Source: Pirellulaceae bacterium (GTDB lineage Bacteria; Planctomycetota; Planctomycetia; Pirellulales; Pirellulaceae). Taken from it: DNA of 57,459 nucleotides. Every line of letters starts with the position of its first letter. The stretch's first letter is position 1. This document shows positions 50,506 to 57,459 of this stretch, piece by piece. The translations under genes were made by a program, and so were the position numbers. The stretch lies in the NCBI GenBank assembly GCA_025459265.1, contig JALOQX010000015.1:1-57459 (forward strand). Direction: 5' to 3'. The notes below the pieces were generated by a model. The model saw only the letters and a list, made by a program, of their open reading frames with translations, searched no databases and was not told the origin of the DNA.

Positions 50506-51381
50506 ATGGCGTCGGCGTCCAGTTCGATGACCGAATCCGACCACATACCACCCCGCGGAGAGCACGCGGTCGTGGCGTGGATCAACGACTGGGGCGGCGT
50601 CGTCGTGGATGCCCTGATCGCCGTGGGGGATTTCACGCTGTTCGTCTGGCAGACGCTGGTCTGGCTGAGCACGCGGCTGCCGCGTCGAGAGACGCTGCTG
50701 CCGAACTTCTATCAAGTGGGGGTGCTGAGTCTGCCGGTCGTGGCGTTGACCGGGACCTTCATCGGGATGGTGCTGGCGGTGCAAAGTCACTTTCAATTCA
50801 GCCAAATCGGGTTGGAGACTCGTCTGGGCGCCGTGATCAACATGTCGCTGGTGCGTGAGCTGGGGCCGGTGCTGGCGGCCACGATGCTGGCCGGACGCGT
50901 CGGGAGTGCCATGGCGGCCGAGTTGGGCACGATGCGCGTGACGGAACAGATCGACGCGTTGGAGAGCATGGGCGCGCATCCGCTGCACTATCTGGTCGTG
51001 CCGCGTTTCCTGGCCTGCCTGTTCCTGATTCCGACGCTGACGATCATGGCCGACTTCATGGGGGTCGTCGGCGCTTACTTCTACAGCGTGTTCATCCTGG
51101 GCATTGATCGCCACTTCTACCTGTACAACTCGCGCGAGTTCGTGGGGGGGTTCGACTTGTTCGTGGGCGTGTTCAAGAGCCTGTTCTTCGGAGCCGCGAT
51201 TGCGATGGTCAGCTGTTACCGCGGCTTCCACTGCCTGCCGGGCGCCGAGGGTGTCGGTCGCGCGGCCACGGCCGCCGTCGTGATCTCGTTCGTCCTGATC
51301 CTCATGATCGACCTGTTCCTGGGGATTCTGCTGGACAACATCTATTACGCCTTCTGGCCGGCCGGAGCGCGGCTGTTCTGA
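50506..51381 (+). CDS. mlaE: MlaE-family lipid ABC transporter permease
   Basis: The 291-aa protein carries five to six TM helices and the MlaE core: LPVVALTGTFIGMVLAVQ, LVRELGPVLAATMLAGRVGSAMAAELGTMRVTEQIDALE (quoted as LAGRVGSAMAAELGTM) and GADFMGVVG-like helices. It pairs with the ATPase and MCE protein downstream. The start is uncertain: ATG 50506 or 50527, neither with a strong ribosome-binding site; the first 40 residues are poorly conserved in any case. It opens a three-gene operon (11 nt, then a 4-nt overlap). Confidence 0.9.
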   Translation: MASASSSMTESDHIPPRGEHAVVAWINDWGGVVVDALIAVGDFTLFVWQTLVWLSTRLPRRETLLPNFYQVGVLSLPVVALTGTFIGMVLAVQSHFQFSQIGLETRLGAVINMSLVRELGPVLAATMLAGRVGSAMAAELGTMRVTEQIDALESMGAHPLHYLVVPRFLACLFLIPTLTIMADFMGVVGAYFYSVFILGIDRHFYLYNSREFVGGFDLFVGVFKSLFFGAAIAMVSCYRGFHCLPGAEGVGRAATAAVVISFVLILMIDLFLGILLDNIYYAFWPAGARLF

Positions 51382-51392
51382 AGGAGCGCACC

Positions 51393-52241
51393 ATGGTGGA
51401 TCTCCAACGCGACGACCCGCTGGCATCACCACTGCTGCGCGTGGAGGATCTGCATGTCACGTTCGGCCAGCAGCCGGTGCTGCGTGGCATCACCCTGGAC
51501 GTGCCGCGCGGCCAGACGCTGGCCATCATTGGGGAAAGCGGTTGCGGCAAGACCGTGCTCTTGAAGGCGATGATCGGCCTGGTGCGACCGCACCGGGGCC
51601 GCGTGCTCTTTGACGATCAGGAGCTGGCCCGGCTGAACGACCGCGACCTGTCGACCCAGCGGTTGCGCTTCGGGTTCGTGTTTCAGAATGCCGCGCTGTT
51701 CGACAGCATGACCGTGGGGCAGAACGTGGCCTTTCCCCTCCGCCAGTTGGGGGTGGCGCGGCAGGCGGACATTCCACCCGCCGTGCTCGCCCGCCTGGCG
51801 GAAGTCGGCCTGCCGGACGAAGTCGTCACGAAAAAGCCGGCCGAGTTGTCCGGCGGGATGCGCAAACGGGTGGGCATTGCCCGGGCCTCGGTGGTCAATC
51901 CCGAAATGATGCTCTACGACGAACCGACGACCGGGCTCGACCCCATCATGAGTGACGTGATCAACGAGTTGATCATGCGGGCGCGGCACCGGCACGCGGT
52001 GACGAGTGTCGTGGTGACCCACGACATGCGGACGGCCCGCAAGGTGGCCGATCGCGTCGTGATGGTCTACCCCCTCGCCCGGCTGCGGTCGGGCGAGCCT
52101 CAAGTGATCTTCGACGGTCCTCCCAGCGAACTGGATCGCACGCGCGATCGGCGGGTACGGCAGTTTGTCCAGGGAGAGGCGGGGGAGCGGATCATGGAGA
52201 TGCGGCAGGCCGTGGCGGCGAACGGCCGGGGCGGCGAGTGA
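51393..52241 (+). CDS. mlaF: MlaF-like ABC transporter ATP-binding protein
   Basis: The 282-aa ABC ATPase has Walker A GESGCGKT, Q-loop FVFQNAALFDSMTVGQNV (quoted in part: FVFQNAALFD), signature LSGGMRKRVGIARA and Walker B MLYDEPTTGLDP. It is a close MlaF type: the signature with RKRV and the EP(T)TGLDP motif followed by DVINELI match. AGGAG precedes the ATG. The stop overlaps the mlaD start (GTGA). It energises lipid movement by the MlaE-MlaD complex. Confidence 0.95.
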   Translation: MVDLQRDDPLASPLLRVEDLHVTFGQQPVLRGITLDVPRGQTLAIIGESGCGKTVLLKAMIGLVRPHRGRVLFDDQELARLNDRDLSTQRLRFGFVFQNAALFDSMTVGQNVAFPLRQLGVARQADIPPAVLARLAEVGLPDEVVTKKPAELSGGMRKRVGIARASVVNPEMMLYDEPTTGLDPIMSDVINELIMRARHRHAVTSVVVTHDMRTARKVADRVVMVYPLARLRSGEPQVIFDGPPSELDRTRDRRVRQFVQGEAGERIMEMRQAVAANGRGGE

Positions 52242-53191
52242 GTGCGATGGACGAACGGGTGTTGAGATTCCGGGTGGGCGTGGTCGTGGTCGCCGCGGCG
52301 ATCATTACGATCATTCTCATCACCCTGCTCGGCGCCTGGCCCAACCCCTTCACGCCCCAGTACCTGCTCCATATTCTGTTCCCGTCGGCGCCCGGCGTCA
52401 CCATCGACACACCGGTCCGCAAGAGCGGCATCGAGATCGGGCGCGTGGCGAACCTCGAGCTGCGGGACGAAGGGGGCGTGTGGGTGACGATGAAGATCAA
52501 CTCCCGCTATCCGCTGCGATTCAATGAGATCTGCCGCATCGGTACCGGGTCCCTCGTCACAGGCGATGCGGTGCTGGAGTTTGTCGCTTCGGACAGTCCC
52601 CAGTTGAGTCGCGAAGCGATTCCTGACGGTACGTCACTCACCAACGGCATCGTCGAAACCAACCCGTTCGAGCTGATCGTCAACATGGAGGGCGAAGTCC
52701 GCTCGGCGCTCGACGCCGTCAAGCAGGCCGGCACGGAGGTCGGCACCTTCGCCCGCAGCATGAACGAACTCATGGGCACCAAGGACGACCAACTGGGGCG
52801 GATCGTCGACAAGACGGAAGTGGCCCTGGAAAATTTCAACAAGGCCATGTCCAGTGTGGACGCGCTGGTCGGCGACGAACAGCTCATGCGCCGTCTGCAT
52901 GAATCGCTCGATCGCGTCCCGCAGATTTTTGACCAGACGCAGCGCACGCTGAGCCAGGTGCAGGACACGCTCAAGAGCTTCAATACCGTCGCGCTGCGCG
53001 CGTCGCGCAACCTGGAGAACCTGGAGGACTTCACGGCACCGCTGGGAGAACGCGGCGAAGAGATCTCCCAGAACCTGGTGGATTCGATTCGGCGGGTCAA
53101 CGAATTACTCACCAACTTCGCGGAACTGCGTTGGCCGAGATCGAGCAGGCGGTGCGGAGGCTTGAGCCGATTCTGGGTGACGTGCGGGTGA
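52238..53191 (+). CDS. mlaD: MlaD-like MCE protein, C-terminus frameshifted
   Basis: The readable ORF gives 317 aa: an N-terminal TM helix (about 13-33), an MCE domain (about 40-130, FPSAPGVTIDTPVRKSGIEIGRVANL, quoted as VTIDTPVRKSGIEIGRV), then a long coiled-coil rich region. The end, after NELLTNFAEL, turns into Arg/Ser/Cys-rich sequence (RWPRSSRRCGG). In the +1 frame (53131-53352) the text instead continues as a natural helix and a family-like tail. This indicates a single missing base near 53125-53131, real or a sequencing error. If repaired the protein would have about 371 residues. The GTG start overlaps the mlaF stop; ATG 52247 is an alternative. Confidence 0.85.
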   Translation: MSAMDERVLRFRVGVVVVAAAIITIILITLLGAWPNPFTPQYLLHILFPSAPGVTIDTPVRKSGIEIGRVANLELRDEGGVWVTMKINSRYPLRFNEICRIGTGSLVTGDAVLEFVASDSPQLSREAIPDGTSLTNGIVETNPFELIVNMEGEVRSALDAVKQAGTEVGTFARSMNELMGTKDDQLGRIVDKTEVALENFNKAMSSVDALVGDEQLMRRLHESLDRVPQIFDQTQRTLSQVQDTLKSFNTVALRASRNLENLEDFTAPLGERGEEISQNLVDSIRRVNELLTNFAELRWPRSSRRCGGLSRFWVTCG

Positions 53192-53352
53192 TCACCGACA
53201 AGATCGCGCGCGACCCCGGGCAGATGGGCGTTCGTGGTATCCTGGATCGTCGGCCGACCGGGGCGGGCCAGAAGTTCCCGGTGCCGGTGGAGTCGCCACC
53301 CGGCAGTGGACTCCGCTGGGGTGATGCCCGCCTAGGGCAGCCGATGAAGTAG
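53131..53352 (+). pseudogene. Displaced C-terminal part of MlaD, in another frame
   Basis: This frame reads LAEIEQAVRRLEPILGDVRV, then ITDKIARDPGQMGVRGILDR and a Pro/Gly-rich end. It resembles the C-terminal tail of planctomycetal MlaD proteins (helix, then KIARDPG, GVRG and DRRP). It follows directly after the mlaD ORF loses sense, and there is no good ribosome-binding site or ATG. It should be joined to mlaD when read as one gene. Its last 21 bp overlap the convergent PEGA gene. Confidence 0.75.
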
Positions 53353-53811
53353 CGGGTGCTTGGGCGGCGGTGTCACACCGGGTGTGAGCACACCCGCCTG
53401 GGCCTCCCCGCGCAACTGTTCCGCCCGCTGGACAACCTGCGTGGGTGGCACCGACTGCTGAGGCGGCAGATTGAAGTCGAGAATCCGTTCGTCACGTACC
53501 TCGCTGGGCCAGAGATTCTCCGCAAAGAAATCGACCACAGGGAACTGATACCAGGGCGTCGTGAACTTGTGCTTCTCGGTCACGGTTTCGTACCCGTCCT
53601 TGACCAGTTGCACCTCGCGCGTGCCGTAGTACGTGAAACTGGTCGACACCGGCGTGACACCAATGCGCCGCTCGTCGACAAAGACAACTGCCCCCGGGGG
53701 GTTGCTGCGAATGGTCATCCGCCGCCGCACGCAGCCGCACGCAACGGTCAGCAGGACCAGGCCCAGCAGGAGCCAGGTGCCACGAGTTTTCCACCAGCTG
53801 AAGAACGACAT
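53332..53811 (-). CDS. PEGA-domain lipoprotein
   Basis: The 159-aa protein has a hydrophobic signal (LLLGLVLLTVACGC, likely lipoprotein with a weak box), then a PEGA domain at about 30-75 (RMTIRSNPPGAVVFVDERRIGVTP, quoted as TIRSNPPGAVVFVDERRIG) and a strand YGTREVQLVKDGYE. A Pro/Gln-rich tail follows. Such proteins are common in planctomycetes and sit on the outside of the cytoplasmic membrane or on the envelope. The ATG at 53811 is chosen for the signal. On its strand a TATACT (-10) lies at 53858-53853 upstream, with a poor -35. It is convergent with mlaD. Confidence 0.82.
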   Translation of the reverse strand: MSFFSWWKTRGTWLLLGLVLLTVACGCVRRRMTIRSNPPGAVVFVDERRIGVTPVSTSFTYYGTREVQLVKDGYETVTEKHKFTTPWYQFPVVDFFAENLWPSEVRDERILDFNLPPQQSVPPTQVVQRAEQLRGEAQAGVLTPGVTPPPKHPLLHRLP

Positions 53812-54020
53812 GTCCACCGTTGGGGGCCCTCTGAGCATCATGCGGGGTCGGGAGTATAGTGGCTGGGAATGGCCGCCGCCAGAGAGAAATCGTCGCGTCC
53901 GGCCGATTTTTGCGTCGCGAACCGACGCCCAAAGAGCCGGCACACGTTAGACTACTAGACAGAGCCTTCGTCGACGGGACAGAGCCTTTGATCTTCGCCC
54001 CGTGCAGCACTGGAGCGGCT

Positions 54021-55304
54021 GTGAACTGGGATCACTGCCTGCAGCGCGCCAAAGTCACCGACATCGGCTTGCGGCGGACAACCAACCAAGATTGCGGCGA
54101 AATCGTGCCGGCCCTCGACCGGGAGGCCTGGCAACGCTCCGGACACCTGTTGATCGTCGCCGACGGCATGGGCGCCCACGCGGCAGGAGAACTGGCCAGT
54201 GAAATGGCCGTGGCGGGCATCACGCATCGGTACTCCAAGTACCTGCATCTCTCCCCCCCAGAGGCGCTGCAGCGGGCGATCCAGGAAACCAATGCCGAAG
54301 TCCACCAGCGGGGTCAGGCGAACCTGGACTTCCACAATATGGGGACGACGGCCAGCGTCCTTGCGCTCTTGCCCCAAGGGGCGCTGGTGGCGCACGTCGG
54401 CGACAGTCGGGTGTATCGCGTGCGCGGCAAGACGTTGGAACAGCTCACCTTCGACCACAGCCTGGTGTGGGAACTCCGCCAGCACGGCCAGTTCAATGCG
54501 CATTCGGATCTGGCCAATCTGGTCCCCAAGAACATCATTACGCGGTCGCTCGGTCCCAATCCGACGGTCCAGACGGATTTCGAAGGTCCGTTCCCCATCG
54601 CGGTCGGAGACACGTTCATGCTCTGCAGCGATGGCCTGACCGGACTGGTGCCGGACGAGGAGATCGGACCGATCCTGGCCACGCTCCCCCCGCAAGAATC
54701 CGCCCAGGCGCTGGCCGACCTGGCGAATCTGCGCGGCGGACACGACAACATCACCGTGCTGGTCGCGCGCGTGGTCGACGAGTCGCTGGCGACGCCGGGT
54801 TCGGGAGGCGAACCGCTGACGATCCTGCGGGATCGTCGTCCGCAGCAGGTGTGGCCGTTCGTGTGGATTGGCGTGAGCGTGTGCCTCCTGGCAGCGCTGG
54901 CCATGGCCGTGCTGGGCCACACCATGCCGGCGCTGATCGCGCTGGCCGGCGGCATCATCGCGGCGCTCGTGGCTCTGTGGCGGCAGTGGGCGGCCACCCC
55001 GGGAGGGATTGAGTTGAGCGAGACGCGGCGGCTGGGTCGCGGTCCCTACGTGCACCTGGAATGCCCGGTCAACGCCGAGTTCATTCAGAAGCTGTCGGTC
55101 CTCGTCGAACAGCTTCGATCGGCGACCGCCGGAGGCGACTGGCGCGTAGATCTGGGGGGGTTTGAGCGGCTGAGCGCACAGGCGGAGACCGCCGCGCAGG
55201 CTGGGAAGTACGACGAGGCGCTCACGCACTACGTGCATGCCATCAGCTACATGATGGCCGAGCTGCGGGAGCAGAGCCGTCGCAAGGGCCAGAGCCCGCT
55301 GTGA
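54021..55304 (+). CDS. PP2C-family Ser/Thr protein phosphatase, membrane anchored
   Basis: The 427-aa protein has a PP2C domain at about 1-250 with the metal-binding motifs DIGLRRTTNQD, LLIVADGMGAHAAGE, GTTASVLAL, HVGDSRVYRVR, LCSDGLTG and GGHDNITVLV. Two TM helices follow (about 278-320), then a soluble C-terminus with helices (EFIQKLSVLVEQL) that may be a coiled coil. It should dephosphorylate proteins modified by the Hanks-type kinases abundant in this phylum. The GTG at 54021 has GGAG at -9; a longer ORF from 53859 adds non-conserved residues. It faces the divergent PEGA gene. Confidence 0.9.
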   Translation: MNWDHCLQRAKVTDIGLRRTTNQDCGEIVPALDREAWQRSGHLLIVADGMGAHAAGELASEMAVAGITHRYSKYLHLSPPEALQRAIQETNAEVHQRGQANLDFHNMGTTASVLALLPQGALVAHVGDSRVYRVRGKTLEQLTFDHSLVWELRQHGQFNAHSDLANLVPKNIITRSLGPNPTVQTDFEGPFPIAVGDTFMLCSDGLTGLVPDEEIGPILATLPPQESAQALADLANLRGGHDNITVLVARVVDESLATPGSGGEPLTILRDRRPQQVWPFVWIGVSVCLLAALAMAVLGHTMPALIALAGGIIAALVALWRQWAATPGGIELSETRRLGRGPYVHLECPVNAEFIQKLSVLVEQLRSATAGGDWRVDLGGFERLSAQAETAAQAGKYDEALTHYVHAISYMMAELREQSRRKGQSPL

Positions 55305-55378
55305 TCCGGCGCGGAGGACCGCCGCGCGGCAGGGGCGGAGTCGAGCACCCCCCGCAGTTTGTGCGAGACCAGCTGGGA

Positions 55379-55466
55379 GACAGGAAAATGGCCGACAGGA
55401 AAATCGAAGTTGGCAACTTGCCTGTCGCCCATCTTCCTGTCGCCCATCTTCCTGTCGCCCGCTTCC
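55379..55466. repeat. Folded tandem repeat with a GACAGG/CCTGTC unit
   Basis: Two copies of a GACAGGAAAAT unit (15 bp apart, 55379 and 55394) are followed by the palindrome AAGTTGGCAACTT and then three 15-bp copies of CTGTCGCCCATCTTC (55422-55466, last one diverged). Units on the right are the inverse complement of those on the left, so the whole could fold into a long imperfect hairpin. It lies in the 306-bp gap between the PP2C and LptF/G genes, which otherwise holds a promoter and no gene. Confidence 0.8.
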
Positions 55467-55540
55467 GCCCGTACCGCCCTGAGCACGGGCTCCCCCTGTC
55501 ACCTGTCGCAGCGGTCCGAGTCCGCCGCCGCAAACTGTCG

Positions 55541-55569
55541 TTGGAAAAAACGGGGCCACCTGCTATCGT
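55541..55569 (+). promoter_or_regulatory. Promoter for the LptF/LptG gene
   Basis: TTGGAA (55541-55546) and TATCGT (55564-55569, with an extended TGC) are 17 nt apart, 41 nt before the ATG. Confidence 0.5.
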
Positions 55570-55610
55570 CCCGACCAACCGCTGTGCCGGCGGACCAGGG
55601 TGAACCCGCG

Positions 55611-56795
55611 ATGCGTCTGTTATCCCGGTACATCTACGCCGAACTGCTGAAGGTCTTCCTGGTGACGTTGCTGGGCATGACTCTGGTCCTGCTGCTGGCC
55701 GGGATCGCCCAGGAGGCCGTGCGCCAGGGATTAGGGCTGTGGCCGATCCTGCGGCTGGTGCCCTACTTCCTGCCCAACGCGCTGGTCTTCGCCGTGCCCG
55801 GCACGATTCTGTTTGCCGTCTGCAGTGTGTACGGGCGGATGTCGGCGGACAACGAGATTCTGGCGGCCAAGTCGGTAGGGATTTCTCCCGTGGCGTTTCT
55901 CGCGCCCGGACTCGTGCTGGCCTTCCTGATCAGCCTCGGTGCGGTCTGGCTCAATGACGTGGCTGCCAGCTGGGGTCAACGGGGCGTCGATCGCGTCGTG
56001 CTGCAGTCGGTCGAGCAGATTGCGTATGGCCTGTTGCGGACGCACCGGGCGTACAGTACGAGCCGCTTTTCGATCAACGTGGTGGAGGTGGACGGCCGCA
56101 AACTGGTGCACCCCACCCTGACGTTTCACGCCGCGGAAGACGCCCCGCCCTTTACGCTGGTGGCGGAAGAAGCCGAGCTGCGGCTCAACGCGGACAAGTC
56201 GGCCCTGAGCATCGTGTTGACCAACAGCGAGTTCGACTGGGACCAGTGGGCGGGCGACATTCCGGGCGTGGCCGTCCAGGAGATTCCCCTCACGGCCGCC
56301 GCCCGCAAGGCCGGCTCCGCGTCCAGCGCCGCCAACGTGACCATGCAGGAGATCCCCCAGCAGATCGCGCGCCAGCAGCAGGACATGCAGCTGCTGCAGC
56401 AGCAGTTCGCGGCGCAGGCGGCGTACGAGATGCTTACCGGCGATTTCGAAGGGCTGGTCAGTCCGAAATGGAACACGTGCCAGCTGCAGCTGCGCGACGC
56501 CCGGAACCAGCTGTATCGCCTGGAACTGGTCACCTGGCGGCGGTGGGCCAACGGCTTCAGCTGCCTGTTCTTCGTCATGGTCGGCGCGCCGCTGGCCATC
56601 CGGCTGCGCAACGCCGACGTCTGGACCAGCTTCGGGCTGTGCTTCCTCCCCATCCTGCTGGTGTATTACCCGCTGCTCATGTACGGGCTGGATCGGGCCA
56701 AGTGCGGGGCACTGCCCCCCTACAGCATCTGGCTCGGCAACGTCGTGCTGCTCTTCGGCGGCTCGTGGCTGATCTACCGGGTCGTGCGCACGTGA
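55611..56795 (+). CDS. LptF/LptG-family permease
   Basis: The 394-aa protein has the LptF/G topology: three TM helices in the first ~125 residues (LLKVFLVTLLGMTLVLLLAGIA, quoted as LLKVFLVTLLGMTLVLLLAG), the N-terminal YIYAELLK motif, FAVPGTILFAVCSVYGRMSADNEILAAKSVGISP (quoted as YGRMSADNEILAAKSVGISP), a soluble beta-jellyroll domain about 160-310, and three C-terminal helices with FFVMVGAPLAIR. LptF and LptG bring lipopolysaccharide from the inner membrane to the Lpt bridge. Only one of the pair is here; the partner must be elsewhere. Confidence 0.9.
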   Translation: MRLLSRYIYAELLKVFLVTLLGMTLVLLLAGIAQEAVRQGLGLWPILRLVPYFLPNALVFAVPGTILFAVCSVYGRMSADNEILAAKSVGISPVAFLAPGLVLAFLISLGAVWLNDVAASWGQRGVDRVVLQSVEQIAYGLLRTHRAYSTSRFSINVVEVDGRKLVHPTLTFHAAEDAPPFTLVAEEAELRLNADKSALSIVLTNSEFDWDQWAGDIPGVAVQEIPLTAAARKAGSASSAANVTMQEIPQQIARQQQDMQLLQQQFAAQAAYEMLTGDFEGLVSPKWNTCQLQLRDARNQLYRLELVTWRRWANGFSCLFFVMVGAPLAIRLRNADVWTSFGLCFLPILLVYYPLLMYGLDRAKCGALPPYSIWLGNVVLLFGGSWLIYRVVRT

Positions 56796-56840
56796 TCCGG
56801 GCGCCCCGTGGCTGCCTGGCGAGCCGTCGCGAGGTTCGCC

Positions 56841-56870
56841 TTGTCGCCAGAGGGATCCTGGTGGTACACT
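56841..56870 (+). promoter_or_regulatory. Promoter for the last gene
   Basis: TTGTCG (56841-56846) and TACACT (56865-56870) are separated by 18 nt, 118 nt before the GTG start. Confidence 0.5.
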
Positions 56871-56988
56871 CCCGCTCCCCACGTAGTCCGGGCGGCCATG
56901 CCGCTGGCGGGCCACAGGCGGGGCGCCGACGACAACGCGCGCAACGGGGCGGCGCGTCTCCGCCGGCGCGGCGACAAGGAGGTTGCGG

Positions 56989-57459
56989 GTGGTCGCACAC
57001 TGGCCAATTCGCTACAAGTTCCTGTTTGGCATCGGGCTGCTCTGCCTGATCGTGGCCATCCTGACGTTCAGCAGTCTGCGCGGAGTGTACGCGTATCGGG
57101 CGCTGGTGCGCGGCATCAGCCAGCGAGCGGCCGAGCTGGATCCGGCCTCGAAACTCTCCGTGCCGGTGGGCGAACTCTTGTTCATCGCCCGCCAGGTGCA
57201 ACCCCGCCCGGAGTTTGCCGGATACGCGCGCGTGGACGCCGGAGTGCTCCGCGAGCATTTCGATTCGAATCTAATCGCCGTGAAAACGGCGCTGCAGACC
57301 TATCAGACGGTACTCACCAGCACGGACGACGACTCGATCATTGGCGACAAGCGCCGCGAGTTCGAGACCGTCCAGGAGATCCGGCACTGCCTCGATCGCA
57401 TCACCGAACTCAAGAATCAGAACGACTGGGTGCTCGAGCCGATGGTCTCGCGCGAGCTG
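56989..57459 (+). CDS. Membrane signalling protein, 5' part (sensor kinase or similar)
   Basis: The GTG start has AAGGAGG seven nt upstream and the frame stays open to the end of the window (157 codons). A short basic lead is followed by one TM helix (FLFGIGLLCLIVAILTFSSL, about 11-30), then an extracytoplasmic helical domain (VYAYRALVRGISQRAAEL; HFDSNLIAVKTALQTYQTVL; DKRREFETVQEIRHCLDRI). This start resembles planctomycete sensor histidine kinases and methyl-accepting proteins with a helical sensor. The catalytic part lies outside, so the type is uncertain. Confidence 0.75.
   Translation, partial: MVAHWPIRYKFLFGIGLLCLIVAILTFSSLRGVYAYRALVRGISQRAAELDPASKLSVPVGELLFIARQVQPRPEFAGYARVDAGVLREHFDSNLIAVKTALQTYQTVLTSTDDDSIIGDKRREFETVQEIRHCLDRITELKNQNDWVLEPMVSREL

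Noticed and set aside
53110..53135. Programmed frameshifting in mlaD
   Set aside because: No slippery heptamer or downstream pseudoknot was seen; a simple base loss or error is more likely.

Overview
The window is high-GC (roughly two-thirds G+C), gene-dense bacterial chromosome that reads as a planctomycete. Several lines point there: a WD40 protein with the C-terminal tail seen on planctomycetal WD40/protein-kinase fusions, a YTV-type Val/Pro repeat exported protein, an SLA1-homology (SHD1) segment inside a membrane protein, tandem DUF4159 domains, PQQ-type beta-propeller proteins beginning 'EDWPQWGG', a Cys-rich exported repeat protein, and several small proteins of types I associate only with Planctomycetota. 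No rRNA, tRNA, CRISPR array, phage or transposase was found. It looks like a core/lineage-specific chromosomal segment rather than an island.

Layout. 1-5368: end of a WD40 protein overlapping an MMPL/RND transporter, convergent with a prenyltransferase-fold/DUF4159 exported protein. 5456-12232: a tight operon moxR - DUF58 - BatA-like membrane protein - VWA/GATase-like membrane protein, with a near-consensus promoter. 12351-15232: lipoprotein sulfurtransferase, convergent lipoate-protein ligase-like gene, HEAT-repeat membrane protein. 15567-22542: YTV-repeat protein, BRCT-MerR-TPR protein, SHD1 membrane protein, an EEP-fold protein with a damaged active site, and a zinc-ribbon VWA membrane protein. 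22596-28455: 3'-5' exonuclease, PepT, glycosyltransferase, a small minus-strand membrane protein, HDOD and TPR proteins. 28465-32006 (minus): Tex with a large disordered insertion plus a small conserved gene. 32278-36540: small ORF + LOG protein, a perfect 41-nt palindrome, a HemD-HemE fusion and the Cys-rich protein. 37015-43460: PQQ propeller, degenerate receiver, lipoprotein, small basic protein, M20-type peptidase, LpxB, glycosyltransferase. 43665-47536: FtsX/MacB-like permease, CYTH protein, ThiD2-ThiE fusion, TPR membrane protein. 47763-57459: ClpC, an Mla lipid-transport operon (permease, ATPase and an apparently frameshifted substrate-binding MlaD), a PEGA lipoprotein, a PP2C phosphatase, an LptF/LptG permease and the start of a membrane signalling protein.

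Links between genes. LpxB, MlaEFD and an LptF/G permease together argue for a lipid-A-type outer membrane with lipid trafficking. MoxR with DUF58 and VWA partners is a classic AAA+/VWA chaperone-type set, here with a divergent DUF4159 gene. HemD-HemE and ThiD2-ThiE are fusions of enzymes from the same pathway.

The items most worth a second look are the BRCT-MerR-TPR fusion, the MlaD frameshift, the inactive-looking EEP and receiver proteins, the graded VWA metal sites in the moxR operon, and three intergenic repeats, two of which fold back on themselves. Recognisable -35/-10 pairs with 16-18 nt spacing precede about ten transcription units.
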